A DNA stretch of 64,000 nt from an uncultured Serinicoccus sp. (GTDB lineage Bacteria; Actinomycetota; Actinomycetes; Actinomycetales; Dermatophilaceae): NCBI RefSeq assembly GCF_947487915.1, contig NZ_CANKYH010000008.1, positions 124,001 to 188,000 on the forward strand. Direction: 5' to 3'. Shown here one piece after another: positions 1 through 7,917 of this stretch. The notes beneath the pieces were generated by a model. That model had not been told where the DNA came from and ran no database searches. It was given only the letters and a program-made list of their open reading frames with translations. Position 1 is the stretch's first letter, and every line of letters begins with the position of its first letter. Position numbers and translations under genes: made by a program.

Positions 1-1162
1 CCCCCTTGCGCACCGGCAGGAACCCGCCGGTCCGCTCCAGGATGCTGCGGCGCAGCAGCAGCGAGGAGGCGTTCTCGCGCACCGCGCGGTAGCCCAGCCA
101 CTGGTGGGTGAGGTCGTCCTTCGCCCGGACCGCGAGGCTGCGGCTCATCGGGGTCTGCGGACCAGCGTCGTCCAGGGCCCGCACCTGGTGCTCGATGCGG
201 TTCGGGTGCGACCAGTCGTCGGCGTCCTGGAAGGTGATGAGACTGCCCCGCGAGGACTCGATCGCGGCGGCCCTGCCGAGGTAGGACCCTCCGTTGCGTT
301 CCATGGTCAGGACCCGGACCCGGGGGTCCAGCGCGGCCACCCGGGCGTAGACCTCCGCGAAGTCGGGCCCCGAGCAGTCGTCGACCACGACGATCTCCAG
401 CTCGGGGTAGGTCTGCTCGGTGATGGAGCGCACCGCCGTGAGCAGCCCGACATCCGGGCGCCAGCTGGGCATGATGACGGTGACGAGCTCGCCGGCGACG
501 GCCGAGCCGGCCACCGGCCCCGGTGCCGCGAGCCGGTCGAAGGGGCAGGGTGCGCCGTCGACCGCGTCGTCCCGGTCCACCTCGCGCAACCGCGGCGTGG
601 CGAGCCCACGTTCGGCGAAGCGGGTGCCGAGCAGCTGCTCCCAGGCGGTCTCGGCCAGGGCCACGGTGCTCGCTCCGTGCGGGTTCGCCAGGTCCACCCG
701 CAGATAGAGCTCGGCGTCGGGGTGCAGACCCTCGGCGTCCGCCAGCAGCTGCCGCAGCTGCTCGTGGCGACCGGCGAGGTAGAGCGTCTGCAGCGCGGTC
801 ATGCGCAGCTGCGGGGAGACCCACGACAGGCCCTCACCCCGCCACAGGGTCTCCACGACCAGGGCCGCCGCGCGCAGCTCCTCCTGGGAGCGCAGCAGGC
901 CCGCCCACACGAAGGCGACCCCCGCCAGCGCCCGCCGTTGCGGGGTGCCGCGCAGGCACACGCTCGGCACGCCCTCGCCCAGGACGGCCGCCAGCAGGGT
1001 CGACGCGGTGTGCCGCCCCGTGCTGGCCCGGCCGGCGAGCACCTCGAGGGCGTCCGGCGAGCGGTGCCGCAGGGCCAGGTGGAAGAGCGCGGCCGGGTCG
1101 TCCCCGGCGGGACCGTGCCCCAGCTGCCAGGCGAGCCACGACGGGACCGGATCGGTGCTCAT
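1..1162 (-). CDS. family 2 glycosyltransferase, C-terminus off the window
   Basis: This is an incomplete gene; its 3' end lies beyond base 1 and about 387 residues are visible. The N-terminal ~220 residues are helical and Leu/Ala-rich with no recognised domain. A GT-A fold follows: VTVIMPSWRP near residue 228, the nucleotide-binding acidic pair in VVVDDCSG near 260, and the metal-binding DxD-type motif in FQDADDWSHP near 313. It should transfer a sugar from a nucleotide donor to a surface glycan. The layout (helical N-terminus, then GT-A) matches the gene starting at 1670 on the other strand, so the two are probably diverged duplicates. The start is the ATG at 1160-1162. The 136-bp gap to the next gene is divergent and probably carries both promoters. 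The acceptor and the sugar cannot be read from sequence. Confidence 0.85.
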   Translation of the reverse strand, partial: MSTDPVPSWLAWQLGHGPAGDDPAALFHLALRHRSPDALEVLAGRASTGRHTASTLLAAVLGEGVPSVCLRGTPQRRALAGVAFVWAGLLRSQEELRAAALVVETLWRGEGLSWVSPQLRMTALQTLYLAGRHEQLRQLLADAEGLHPDAELYLRVDLANPHGASTVALAETAWEQLLGTRFAERGLATPRLREVDRDDAVDGAPCPFDRLAAPGPVAGSAVAGELVTVIMPSWRPDVGLLTAVRSITEQTYPELEIVVVDDCSGPDFAEVYARVAALDPRVRVLTMERNGGSYLGRAAAIESSRGSLITFQDADDWSHPNRIEHQVRALDDAGPQTPMSRSLAVRAKDDLTHQWLGYRAVRENASSLLLRRSILERTGGFLPVRKG

Positions 1163-1298
1163 GGGGTGGACAGCTCTCCCTCGTGGGCTCGCGGGTGCGT
1201 CGTGCCGGGCCGGGGCGCCCGGCCCCGGGGTACAGTGAACACCGTCTGGCCCGGTGCCGGAACCCCGACACCCCACCCCGTGCAGGAAGGTCTGTCGC

Positions 1299-1673
1299 GT
1301 GCCCGTCCGCCTCGTTCCCGTCGTCGGCAGCGCCCTCGGGCTCGTCCTCACCGTGGTGCTGGTCATCGGCGCGGCGATCGGCAGCCCGGTCCTCGCAGCG
1401 GTCGCCGGAGGGTTGCTGGGGACGGCCGTGCTTGCGGTCCAGCTGGACTCCTGGCGTCGCGTCCGGAGCCTGCGCACCTACCTGCGCGACGAGATCCGGG
1501 CCAGCCGGGCGCCCGCCCAGCCCACGGGAGCGGCGGGGCCCTCGGAGGCCGACCTGCTCGGAGCCGTGCAGCTGCTGCAGGCGCAGTACACCGGGCGCCT
1601 GGACCGGATGCAGGCGGCGTTGGACGACGCGCTGGCCCGGACGGGCTCGCGGGCCGACCACGACCCGCGGTGA
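1299..1673 (+). CDS. small two-helix membrane protein
   Basis: This encodes about 124 residues. Two hydrophobic helices occupy roughly residues 4-25 and 28-47, with a short turn between them. A charged cytoplasmic-looking tail (WRRVRSLRTYLRDEIRAS onward) follows and includes a helical stretch rich in Leu, Gln and Ala. I chose the GTG at 1299 because AGGAAGG lies about nine bases upstream; an in-frame ATG at 1254 would add a Pro-rich leader with no ribosome site. TACAGT at 1231-1236 is a plausible -10. The stop overlaps the start of the glycosyltransferase (GTGA), so the two are probably translated together. I recognise no family. A role as a membrane partner of the polysaccharide machinery is inference only. 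Confidence 0.6.
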   Translation: MPVRLVPVVGSALGLVLTVVLVIGAAIGSPVLAAVAGGLLGTAVLAVQLDSWRRVRSLRTYLRDEIRASRAPAQPTGAAGPSEADLLGAVQLLQAQYTGRLDRMQAALDDALARTGSRADHDPR

Positions 1674-4639
1674 GCACGGCCCGGAGCGCCACCACCAGGG
1701 GGGTGGCGGCCGACCACGCGCGCATCGCCGGCCGACGCTCCAGGGCGCTGGTCGCGACGGCGCTGCGCACCCGGTCCGTCCACGGCCGGGAGGTGCTGGC
1801 CGAGGCGGCCTGGCCCGGTCACCTGCCCGCCGACCTGGCCGCGTGGGCGCAGCGCGGCCCGCGGGCCGGGGTCCCCGACGACGCCGACCCGCTCGGTCTG
1901 GCCGACCACGCCCGCGTCCTCGCCGTCCAGACCGGTGACCCGCAGGACGTCACCGTCGGTCGGGGGCTGCTCGAGCAGCTCCTCGCCTCCCCGCACGGTG
2001 CGGCGCTCCGCCGCGAGCACGTCGAGATGCTGGCCCAGCTGCGCGTCCTGGGCGGCGACCCCGGCGGTGCGGTCGACCTGGCCGCCGACCGGCGGGTCCG
2101 GCCCGGCGTGGCCGCGTCGGTGCGGGCCGACGCCCTGCACCCCCGGCTCGACCCGGGCGCCGCCGGACAGGGCGAGCGCTGGGCCGCGGCCTTCTCCGCC
2201 GCGCTCGGCAGCGGCCGACTCGCGCCGGTCCGGGCGCCCGAGGGTGGTGCCGCACCGGACCTCGACACGCTGAGCACCCGGGCGGTCGAGCCGGTGAGCG
2301 GGAGCGGGCTGGTGACCGTGCTCATGAGCAGCTACCGCCCCGGCCCGCCGCTGCTCACGGCCGTCCGCTCGGTCCTCGCGCAGAGCTGGGCCGACCTGGA
2401 GCTGCTCGTCGTGGACGACGCCTCCGGCGACGAGGAGACTGCCGGTCTGCTGGCCGAGGTCGAACGGCTCGACCCCCGCGTCCGGGTGGTCCGCAAGGCG
2501 CTCAACGGCGGCACCTACCGCGCCCGCAACACCGCCCTGCGCCTGGCCCGCGGCGACTACGTGGTCGTCGTCGACTCCGACGACTGGTGGCACCCGCAGA
2601 CCCTCGAGGTCTGCGTGGCGCCGCTGCTGGCCGACCCCGGTCTGCTCGCGACCCGGGCGCAGGGCGTGCGCGTCACCCCCGACCTCGTCCTCACCCGGCC
2701 CGGCTACCTGCCCCGCTTCGCCTCCGCCGCGACCGTGCTCTTCCGGCGCCTGCCCGTGATGAACCGCATCGGCTTCTTCGACCCCACCCGCAAGGGCGCC
2801 GACACCGAGTTCACCCGCCGCCTGGAGGCCGCCTTCGGGCCGGTGGTCCGGGACGTCGAGGAGACCACGACCATCCTGCGCGGCGGGGCCCCGACGCTGT
2901 CCTCGGAGGAGTTCGCCAACGGCTACCGGCACCCGGCACGCCAGCTCTACAAGGCGCTCTACACGCCCTGGCACGACGCCGTCCGCGGCGGTGAGGACGC
3001 GGCATACCTCGACCCCGAGCTGCCGCGCCGCTTCCCGGAGCCGCTGCGCTGGACCCGGCCCACCCACCCGCTGCTCGAGGCCCGGCCGGCCCGGCTCGAT
3101 CTCGTCGTCGCCGGGGACTGGCGCAAGTTCGGCGGCCCGCAGCGCTCCATGATGGAGGAGATCCGCGCGGCGCTCGAGGCCGGGCTGCGGGTCGGCGTCA
3201 TGCACCTGGAGGCGCTGCGCTTCATGTCCGCCCAGGACCAGCCGCTGGCCGTCCCGTTCACCGACCTGGTGCGCTCGGGCGCGGTCACCTGGGTGCTGCC
3301 GGACGACGACGTCGACATCGACGTGCTGCTGGTCCGCTACCCGCCCATCCTGCAGTACCCCCCGGTGCTGGCCCGCCCCGCGCGCGTGCGCCAGCTCCTC
3401 GTCATGGCCAACCAGGGACCGCTGGAGCCCGACGGCAGCGACCAGCGGTACGTCGTCACCGACGTCACCCGGCGCGCCGGCGAGCTCTTCGGGGCGCCGG
3501 TCACCTGGGTGCCGCAGAGCCCGACCATCCGCCGGGTCCTGCGCGAGCAGGACCCGGCGGTGGTGCTCACCTCCTGGGACAACCCCGGGCTCATCGACGC
3601 CGACGCCTGGGCGGTGCGGCCCACCGACCGGCCCCCCGGTGCGTCGGGCACGGTGGTGGTCGGGCGGCACTCCCGGGACGACCGGATCAAGTTCCCGCCG
3701 ACGTGGGAGGAGCTGCGGCGGGGGTATGCCTTCGGTCCCGGGCACGAGGTGCGGGTCCTCGGCGGGGAGCAGACCGTCGCCGCGCTGCGCGCCGCCGCCG
3801 ACGCCCCGGGGGAGGAGCCGGCCAGGTGGACGGTCCTGCCGGCCACGACCGAGGACGTCCGGCCCTTCCTCGCCGGCCTGGACTTCTACGTCTACCTCGA
3901 CAACCCGGACGCCCACGAGGCCTTCGGCCGCACCCTGCTCGAGGCGGCCGCCAGCGGCGTCCTCGTCATCGCCCACCCCAAGCACCGACCCACCTTCGGC
4001 GACCTCCTCGACTACGCGGCACCGGGGGAGGCGCAGGCCCTGGTGGCGCGCTACACCGCGGACCCGGGCGCCTACCGCGAGCGGGTCGAGCGCACGGCGG
4101 CCCTGGTGCGAGAGCGGTACGGCCACGCGGGCTTCGTGGACCGTCTGCGGCCGCACCTGTCCGGGGCGGACGAGGGGCCGGTGGACGAGGGGCCGGAGGG
4201 GGCGGACGCACCGATGGCCTCGCCCGTCCGGGTGCCGCTGCGCAGCGCCGGTGACGGCACCCGCGCGGACGCGCTCGTGGTGGAGCACGTCGGGCTCACC
4301 GAGACCGAGCTGCGGGGGTGGCTGGGCCGCGAGGTGCCCGACCCGCCCGGGCCGACGTGGACCCCCGGACCGCTGCTCGCCGGCGCACCCTCCGGCGTCC
4401 GTCGCGTGCTCCTGCAGCAGGGGGGTCTGACCCTGTCCGCCGACCGCGCCGAGGGGGACACGCCGGTGCCCGACCCGGCCGGCGCGGACGACCCGGCCGG
4501 CGCGGACGACCCGGCCGGGGGCGCCGCGACGGCCCTCGCGCACCGGCTGTGGGACGCGCCGCCGCCGGGCTGGGTGTGGCGGGCGGCCCCCAGGCATACC
4601 GAGGCCACGACGGCCCCGACCACCGAGGAGAGGTCATGA
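1670..4639 (+). CDS. two-domain glycosyltransferase (GT2 domain plus GT-B-like C-terminal region)
   Basis: About 989 residues. Residues 1-210 are a helical region like that of the glycosyltransferase at the window's left edge. A GT-A domain follows: VTVLMSSYRP near 215, the acidic pair in LVVDDASGDE near 250, and the DxD-type motif in VVDSDDWWHP near 303. The second half looks like a GT-B enzyme, with a C-terminal EAFGRTLLEAAASG signature near residue 750 that normally binds the donor nucleotide. The protein ends in an Asp/Pro/Gly/Ala-rich tail encoded by short DNA repeats (4169-4198 and 4472-4516). The GTG start at 1670 overlaps the stop of the small membrane gene, and its own stop overlaps the ATP-grasp start (ATGA), making a three-gene operon. 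It probably builds or modifies a surface polysaccharide; the substrate is unknown. Confidence 0.8.
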   Translation: MSTARSATTRGVAADHARIAGRRSRALVATALRTRSVHGREVLAEAAWPGHLPADLAAWAQRGPRAGVPDDADPLGLADHARVLAVQTGDPQDVTVGRGLLEQLLASPHGAALRREHVEMLAQLRVLGGDPGGAVDLAADRRVRPGVAASVRADALHPRLDPGAAGQGERWAAAFSAALGSGRLAPVRAPEGGAAPDLDTLSTRAVEPVSGSGLVTVLMSSYRPGPPLLTAVRSVLAQSWADLELLVVDDASGDEETAGLLAEVERLDPRVRVVRKALNGGTYRARNTALRLARGDYVVVVDSDDWWHPQTLEVCVAPLLADPGLLATRAQGVRVTPDLVLTRPGYLPRFASAATVLFRRLPVMNRIGFFDPTRKGADTEFTRRLEAAFGPVVRDVEETTTILRGGAPTLSSEEFANGYRHPARQLYKALYTPWHDAVRGGEDAAYLDPELPRRFPEPLRWTRPTHPLLEARPARLDLVVAGDWRKFGGPQRSMMEEIRAALEAGLRVGVMHLEALRFMSAQDQPLAVPFTDLVRSGAVTWVLPDDDVDIDVLLVRYPPILQYPPVLARPARVRQLLVMANQGPLEPDGSDQRYVVTDVTRRAGELFGAPVTWVPQSPTIRRVLREQDPAVVLTSWDNPGLIDADAWAVRPTDRPPGASGTVVVGRHSRDDRIKFPPTWEELRRGYAFGPGHEVRVLGGEQTVAALRAAADAPGEEPARWTVLPATTEDVRPFLAGLDFYVYLDNPDAHEAFGRTLLEAAASGVLVIAHPKHRPTFGDLLDYAAPGEAQALVARYTADPGAYRERVERTAALVRERYGHAGFVDRLRPHLSGADEGPVDEGPEGADAPMASPVRVPLRSAGDGTRADALVVEHVGLTETELRGWLGREVPDPPGPTWTPGPLLAGAPSGVRRVLLQQGGLTLSADRAEGDTPVPDPAGADDPAGADDPAGGAATALAHRLWDAPPPGWVWRAAPRHTEATTAPTTEERS
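4472..4516. repeat. 18-bp in-frame tandem repeat, 2.5 copies
   Basis: The unit GACCCGGCCGGCGCGGAC is present at 4472-4489 and 4490-4507, and its first half again at 4508-4516. It encodes repeated Asp-Pro-Ala-Gly-Ala-Asp in the disordered tail of the glycosyltransferase. Copy number could vary by slippage without breaking the frame. A similar 15-bp pair sits at 4169-4198. Confidence 0.85.
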
Positions 4640-5757
4640 ACCTGCGACGTGAGGTCATCCGGCGCATCCCACCCCTGGAGAAGCGGGACGCCGAGCTGCG
4701 CCGGCGCAACCAGCGGATCCGCGCGCTGGAGGCCGAGCGCACCGGGCTGGAGCAGGAGCTCGACGCGCAGCGGGACCATGCCGCCACGCTGGTCGACCCC
4801 GCCGAGCTCGCCCGGCGATCCAGCTTCACCCAGCACCTCGTGACCCTGCGCCGGGTGACCGTCGCGCTGCGCGAGCTCGACCCCGAGCGCCGCCACCCGT
4901 TGCGCCAGGTGCCGTTCAAGCTGCGCAACTACCGCCTCGCCGCCAGCCACGGCATCCCCACCCCCCGCATCCTCGGGGTGTGGGAGGACCCGGCCGGCAT
5001 CGACCTGGACGCCCTTCCCGACGAGGTGGTCGTCAAGTCCGACGGGGGCGCCGGCAGCCACGGGGTGCTGCCGCTGCGCCGGGTCGCCGGAGGCGGGTAC
5101 CAGACCCTCGACGGGGTGCGCTCGCTCAGCGCGGACGAGGTGCGGGAGCACTTCACCTCCCGCGCGGCGCAGGGCCGGATTAGCGGACCCTTCTTCGCCG
5201 AGGAGGTGCTCCGTCAGCCCGGGGGAGGCCCGATCCCGGACGACGTGAAGATCAACGTCAGCTACGGGGAGGTGCTGCACGTCATGCTCCGACGCGTCTC
5301 CCGGCACGGTCACCTGCGGTCCATGGGGTACCGCTACGTCGACGCGGACGGGGCGGAGCTGGGCGCGGTCATGATCGGCCGGGAGGACGACCGCGCCGTC
5401 CCGGTGCCGCCGGACCTGCCGGAGATGGTGGAGATGGCCCGGCACCTGTCCCTCGCGACCGGGCTGCCCTTCATCCGGGTGGACCTCTACGGCACCGAGC
5501 GGGGGGCCGTGCTCGGCGAGCTCACCCGGACCCCGGGTGGTCGCCAGCCGTTCCGCGCCGACCACGACGAACGCATGGGTCTCGGGTGGGAGGCGGCCGC
5601 CAGCCGCCTCGAGCTCGACCTCGTGGCCGGCCGGCCGCCGGGCATCCTGCACGGCGAGCACCCCGTGCCCGAGCTCTACCCCGAGGGGCACGTCAGCCGC
5701 TCGGCCGACCCCGGGGCGTGGGCGCCGCGGGTCGTGCCGTGCGCGCAGTGCGGATGA
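4636..5757 (+). CDS. TupA-like ATP-grasp ligase
   Basis: A 373-residue protein. Residues 1-55 form a charged coiled coil (repeated Arg/Glu/Leu). The rest matches the TupA-like ATP-grasp group, named after teichuronopeptide synthesis. Visible features are the conserved FKLRNYRLAASHGIPTPRIL near residue 95, the ATP-binding lysine and glycine loop in VVVKSDGGAGSHGV near 130, FFAEEVL near 193 and the metal-site region FIRVDLYGT near 280. ATP-grasp enzymes form amide bonds through an acyl-phosphate, so it may attach amino acids to a surface glycan. It is translationally coupled to the glycosyltransferase upstream (ATGA overlap). The C-terminus ends in a Cys-containing tail (VVPCAQCG). It stops six bases from the convergent acyltransferase. 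Fold assignment is secure; substrate is inference. Confidence 0.8.
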   Translation: MNLRREVIRRIPPLEKRDAELRRRNQRIRALEAERTGLEQELDAQRDHAATLVDPAELARRSSFTQHLVTLRRVTVALRELDPERRHPLRQVPFKLRNYRLAASHGIPTPRILGVWEDPAGIDLDALPDEVVVKSDGGAGSHGVLPLRRVAGGGYQTLDGVRSLSADEVREHFTSRAAQGRISGPFFAEEVLRQPGGGPIPDDVKINVSYGEVLHVMLRRVSRHGHLRSMGYRYVDADGAELGAVMIGREDDRAVPVPPDLPEMVEMARHLSLATGLPFIRVDLYGTERGAVLGELTRTPGGRQPFRADHDERMGLGWEAAASRLELDLVAGRPPGILHGEHPVPELYPEGHVSRSADPGAWAPRVVPCAQCG

Positions 5758-5763
5758 GCCCGC

Positions 5764-7917
5764 TCAGCGCCCGGGCGCCGGGTCCTGCGGCAGCTCCCAG
5801 CTGATCTCCTCCGGCGGGGTCGTCGTGACCCCGAGCCGGGTGAGCTCGTGGTGGAGCACGGGGGTCAGCGAGCGCACGTAGGTCGCAGTCAGGTGGCTGC
5901 CCTGGCGGTTGACGACGACGCCACCGACGACGGGCGCGCACCCGTCGAGCCGCTCGGGCGCGGGGCAGACCCAGGGCAGCAGCTCCACCAGCGGGGCGTC
6001 GAGCCGCCCGGCCACCTCGCTCAGCAGGCGGGTCCCCGAGGCGGGGGCGGCCGGGCTCCAGCACGGGGTGATGTCCTCGCGGTGCTGGTCCAGGCACTCG
6101 AAGCTGCTGACTCCCTCGGCGACCCCGCGCGGCTCGGGCAGTGGCGTGTCGGCGACGAGCACGACCCGGGCGCCCTGGTCGGTGGCCGGACGCAGCAGGT
6201 CGACCATGGACCCGGCGAGCTCCGCCGGGTAGCCCTGGCCGACCGAGGTGAGGACGAGGTCGGGGGCGTGCTCGGGCTCCCCGAGGTGCTGCGCGAGCAT
6301 CCGGTTGTAGTCGTGGCACTCCGGCGATCGGCCCTCCGCGACGAAGCCGCACGCCGACTTCGTGTAGAACCGCACCCGCCACCCCTCCTGGACCCCGATG
6401 GCGTGCAGCGCCGAGCTCCACTGCTCCATCTTGGAGTCGCCGACGACGGCGACCTCGACGCCTCCGTCGGGGTCGCCGAAGGTGCAGTCCTGCGCGTTGG
6501 GCAGCTCGGTGCCGCTCGTGCTGACCTGGCAGCCCGCGCGGTAGGCCAGCGAGATGTCCTCGTCGGCGACGGCCGGGTCGGGGACGGGCTGGTCGACCTG
6601 GCCGGTGACGGCCCCCGGGTCCTCGACCAGCTGCAGCTGTGCGGCACCACGACTGCCGGGGTCGACCAGGGCGAGGGCGCCCACCGACCCCTGCACCGCC
6701 GCGGCGTCCGGCTCCTCCAGGGAGGGGGCGCTCGCCACGAGCGCGGCGGCCAGGGCCGCCGAGGTGGCCATGGCCGCGGCGCCGGCCAGGAGGGCCGGTC
6801 CGGGGGAGCGGCTGAGCGCCGGGGAGTAGCGCAGCGGGTTCTCGACGAGGTGCAGCGTCAGCCAGGACAAGAGGACCGCGAGGAACGCCACGCCCAGGCG
6901 CACCGCCAGCCCGGCCTCCGGCACCCGCTCGGCGAGCAGCTGCAGCAGCGGCCAGTGCCAGAGGTACAGGCCGTAGGACAGTCCGCCGACGAGGCGCAGC
7001 GGCGCGACCCCGAGCAGCCGTCCGACGGGTGAGCCGCCCGGGTGGATGCCGGCAGCGATGACGGCCGCCGTCGCGAGCGTGGGCAGCGCGGCGGCGGTGC
7101 CCGGCCACGGGGTCGCCGTGTCGACCGTGACGAGGGTGAGGGTGATGCCGACCACCCCGGCGGCGGCCAGCACCGTCCGACCGGCCTGCGGCAGGCGCTC
7201 CAGCCGCGAGGTGAGGAGCACGAGCAGCGCACCGACCCCCAGCTGCCAGACCCGGGTGGTGGTGGCGAAGTAGGCCTCGCCCGGCGAGGCCGCGGTCCGG
7301 ACGACCGACCACCAGAAGCTGGCGAGCACCACGACCGTCAGGGCCAGGGTCAGCACCGGCAGCAGCCGTAGCCTCTGCCGCCGGACCAGCCACAGCACGG
7401 CGATGATGAGCAGCGGCCACACCACGTAGAACTGCTCCTCCACGGACAGCGACCAGTAGTGCTGCACCAGCGAGGGGTTCTGGTCCTCGGCGAGGTAGTC
7501 GACCTCGCGCCACGCGAGGAGCCAGTTGACGACATACCCCGTCGCCGCGAGGACCTCGGTGCCGAGGTCGGCGTGCCGGCCCCGGGGGAGCAGCAGCCAC
7601 CCGGCCAGCGTCGTGACCACGAGCACCAGCGACGCCGCCGGCAGCAGCCGGCGCGCCCGGCGGGCGTAGAACCGGGGCAGCGAGATGCGCCCGTCCCGCC
7701 GGGCCTCGCGCACCAGCTGGCTGGTGATGAGGTAGCCGGAGATGACGAAGAAGACGTCGACGCCGGCAAAACCGCCGCCCGACCCGGGCAGCCCGACGTG
7801 GTAGGCGAGGACCATGAGGACCGCGATCGCGCGCAGACCCTCGATGTCCCCGCGGAGGCGGGTGGACCCCGGGGCCGGGGAGACGACCCTGGAGGTGGGC
7901 GCGGTAGCGGCGGTCAC
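5764..7917 (-). CDS. membrane O-acyltransferase with C-terminal SGNH domain (copy 2)
   Basis: About 717 residues. The first ~375 are an acyltransferase-3 domain with about ten membrane helices: GLRAIAVLMVLAYHVG with the catalytic-type His near 40, FFVISGYLITS, RRARRLLPA and YWSLSVEEQFYVVWP. After a linker helix the C-terminal ~250 residues form an extracytoplasmic SGNH hydrolase-like domain, with the block I Ser in VVGDSKMEQW and a late His in NRQGSHLTATY. Such proteins pass acetyl groups across the membrane and O-acetylate cell-wall or capsular polymers. The GTG start at 7917 overlaps the stop of the paralogue upstream (GTGA), so the two are coupled. Similarity along the full length shows tandem duplication. 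Confidence 0.85.
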   Translation of the reverse strand: MTAATAPTSRVVSPAPGSTRLRGDIEGLRAIAVLMVLAYHVGLPGSGGGFAGVDVFFVISGYLITSQLVREARRDGRISLPRFYARRARRLLPAASLVLVVTTLAGWLLLPRGRHADLGTEVLAATGYVVNWLLAWREVDYLAEDQNPSLVQHYWSLSVEEQFYVVWPLLIIAVLWLVRRQRLRLLPVLTLALTVVVLASFWWSVVRTAASPGEAYFATTTRVWQLGVGALLVLLTSRLERLPQAGRTVLAAAGVVGITLTLVTVDTATPWPGTAAALPTLATAAVIAAGIHPGGSPVGRLLGVAPLRLVGGLSYGLYLWHWPLLQLLAERVPEAGLAVRLGVAFLAVLLSWLTLHLVENPLRYSPALSRSPGPALLAGAAAMATSAALAAALVASAPSLEEPDAAAVQGSVGALALVDPGSRGAAQLQLVEDPGAVTGQVDQPVPDPAVADEDISLAYRAGCQVSTSGTELPNAQDCTFGDPDGGVEVAVVGDSKMEQWSSALHAIGVQEGWRVRFYTKSACGFVAEGRSPECHDYNRMLAQHLGEPEHAPDLVLTSVGQGYPAELAGSMVDLLRPATDQGARVVLVADTPLPEPRGVAEGVSSFECLDQHREDITPCWSPAAPASGTRLLSEVAGRLDAPLVELLPWVCPAPERLDGCAPVVGGVVVNRQGSHLTATYVRSLTPVLHHELTRLGVTTTPPEEISWELPQDPAPGR

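Noticed and set aside
1478..4597. Long antisense frame over the glycosyltransferase gene
   Set aside because: The sense strand carries intact GT motifs and operon overlaps; the antisense product has no domain.
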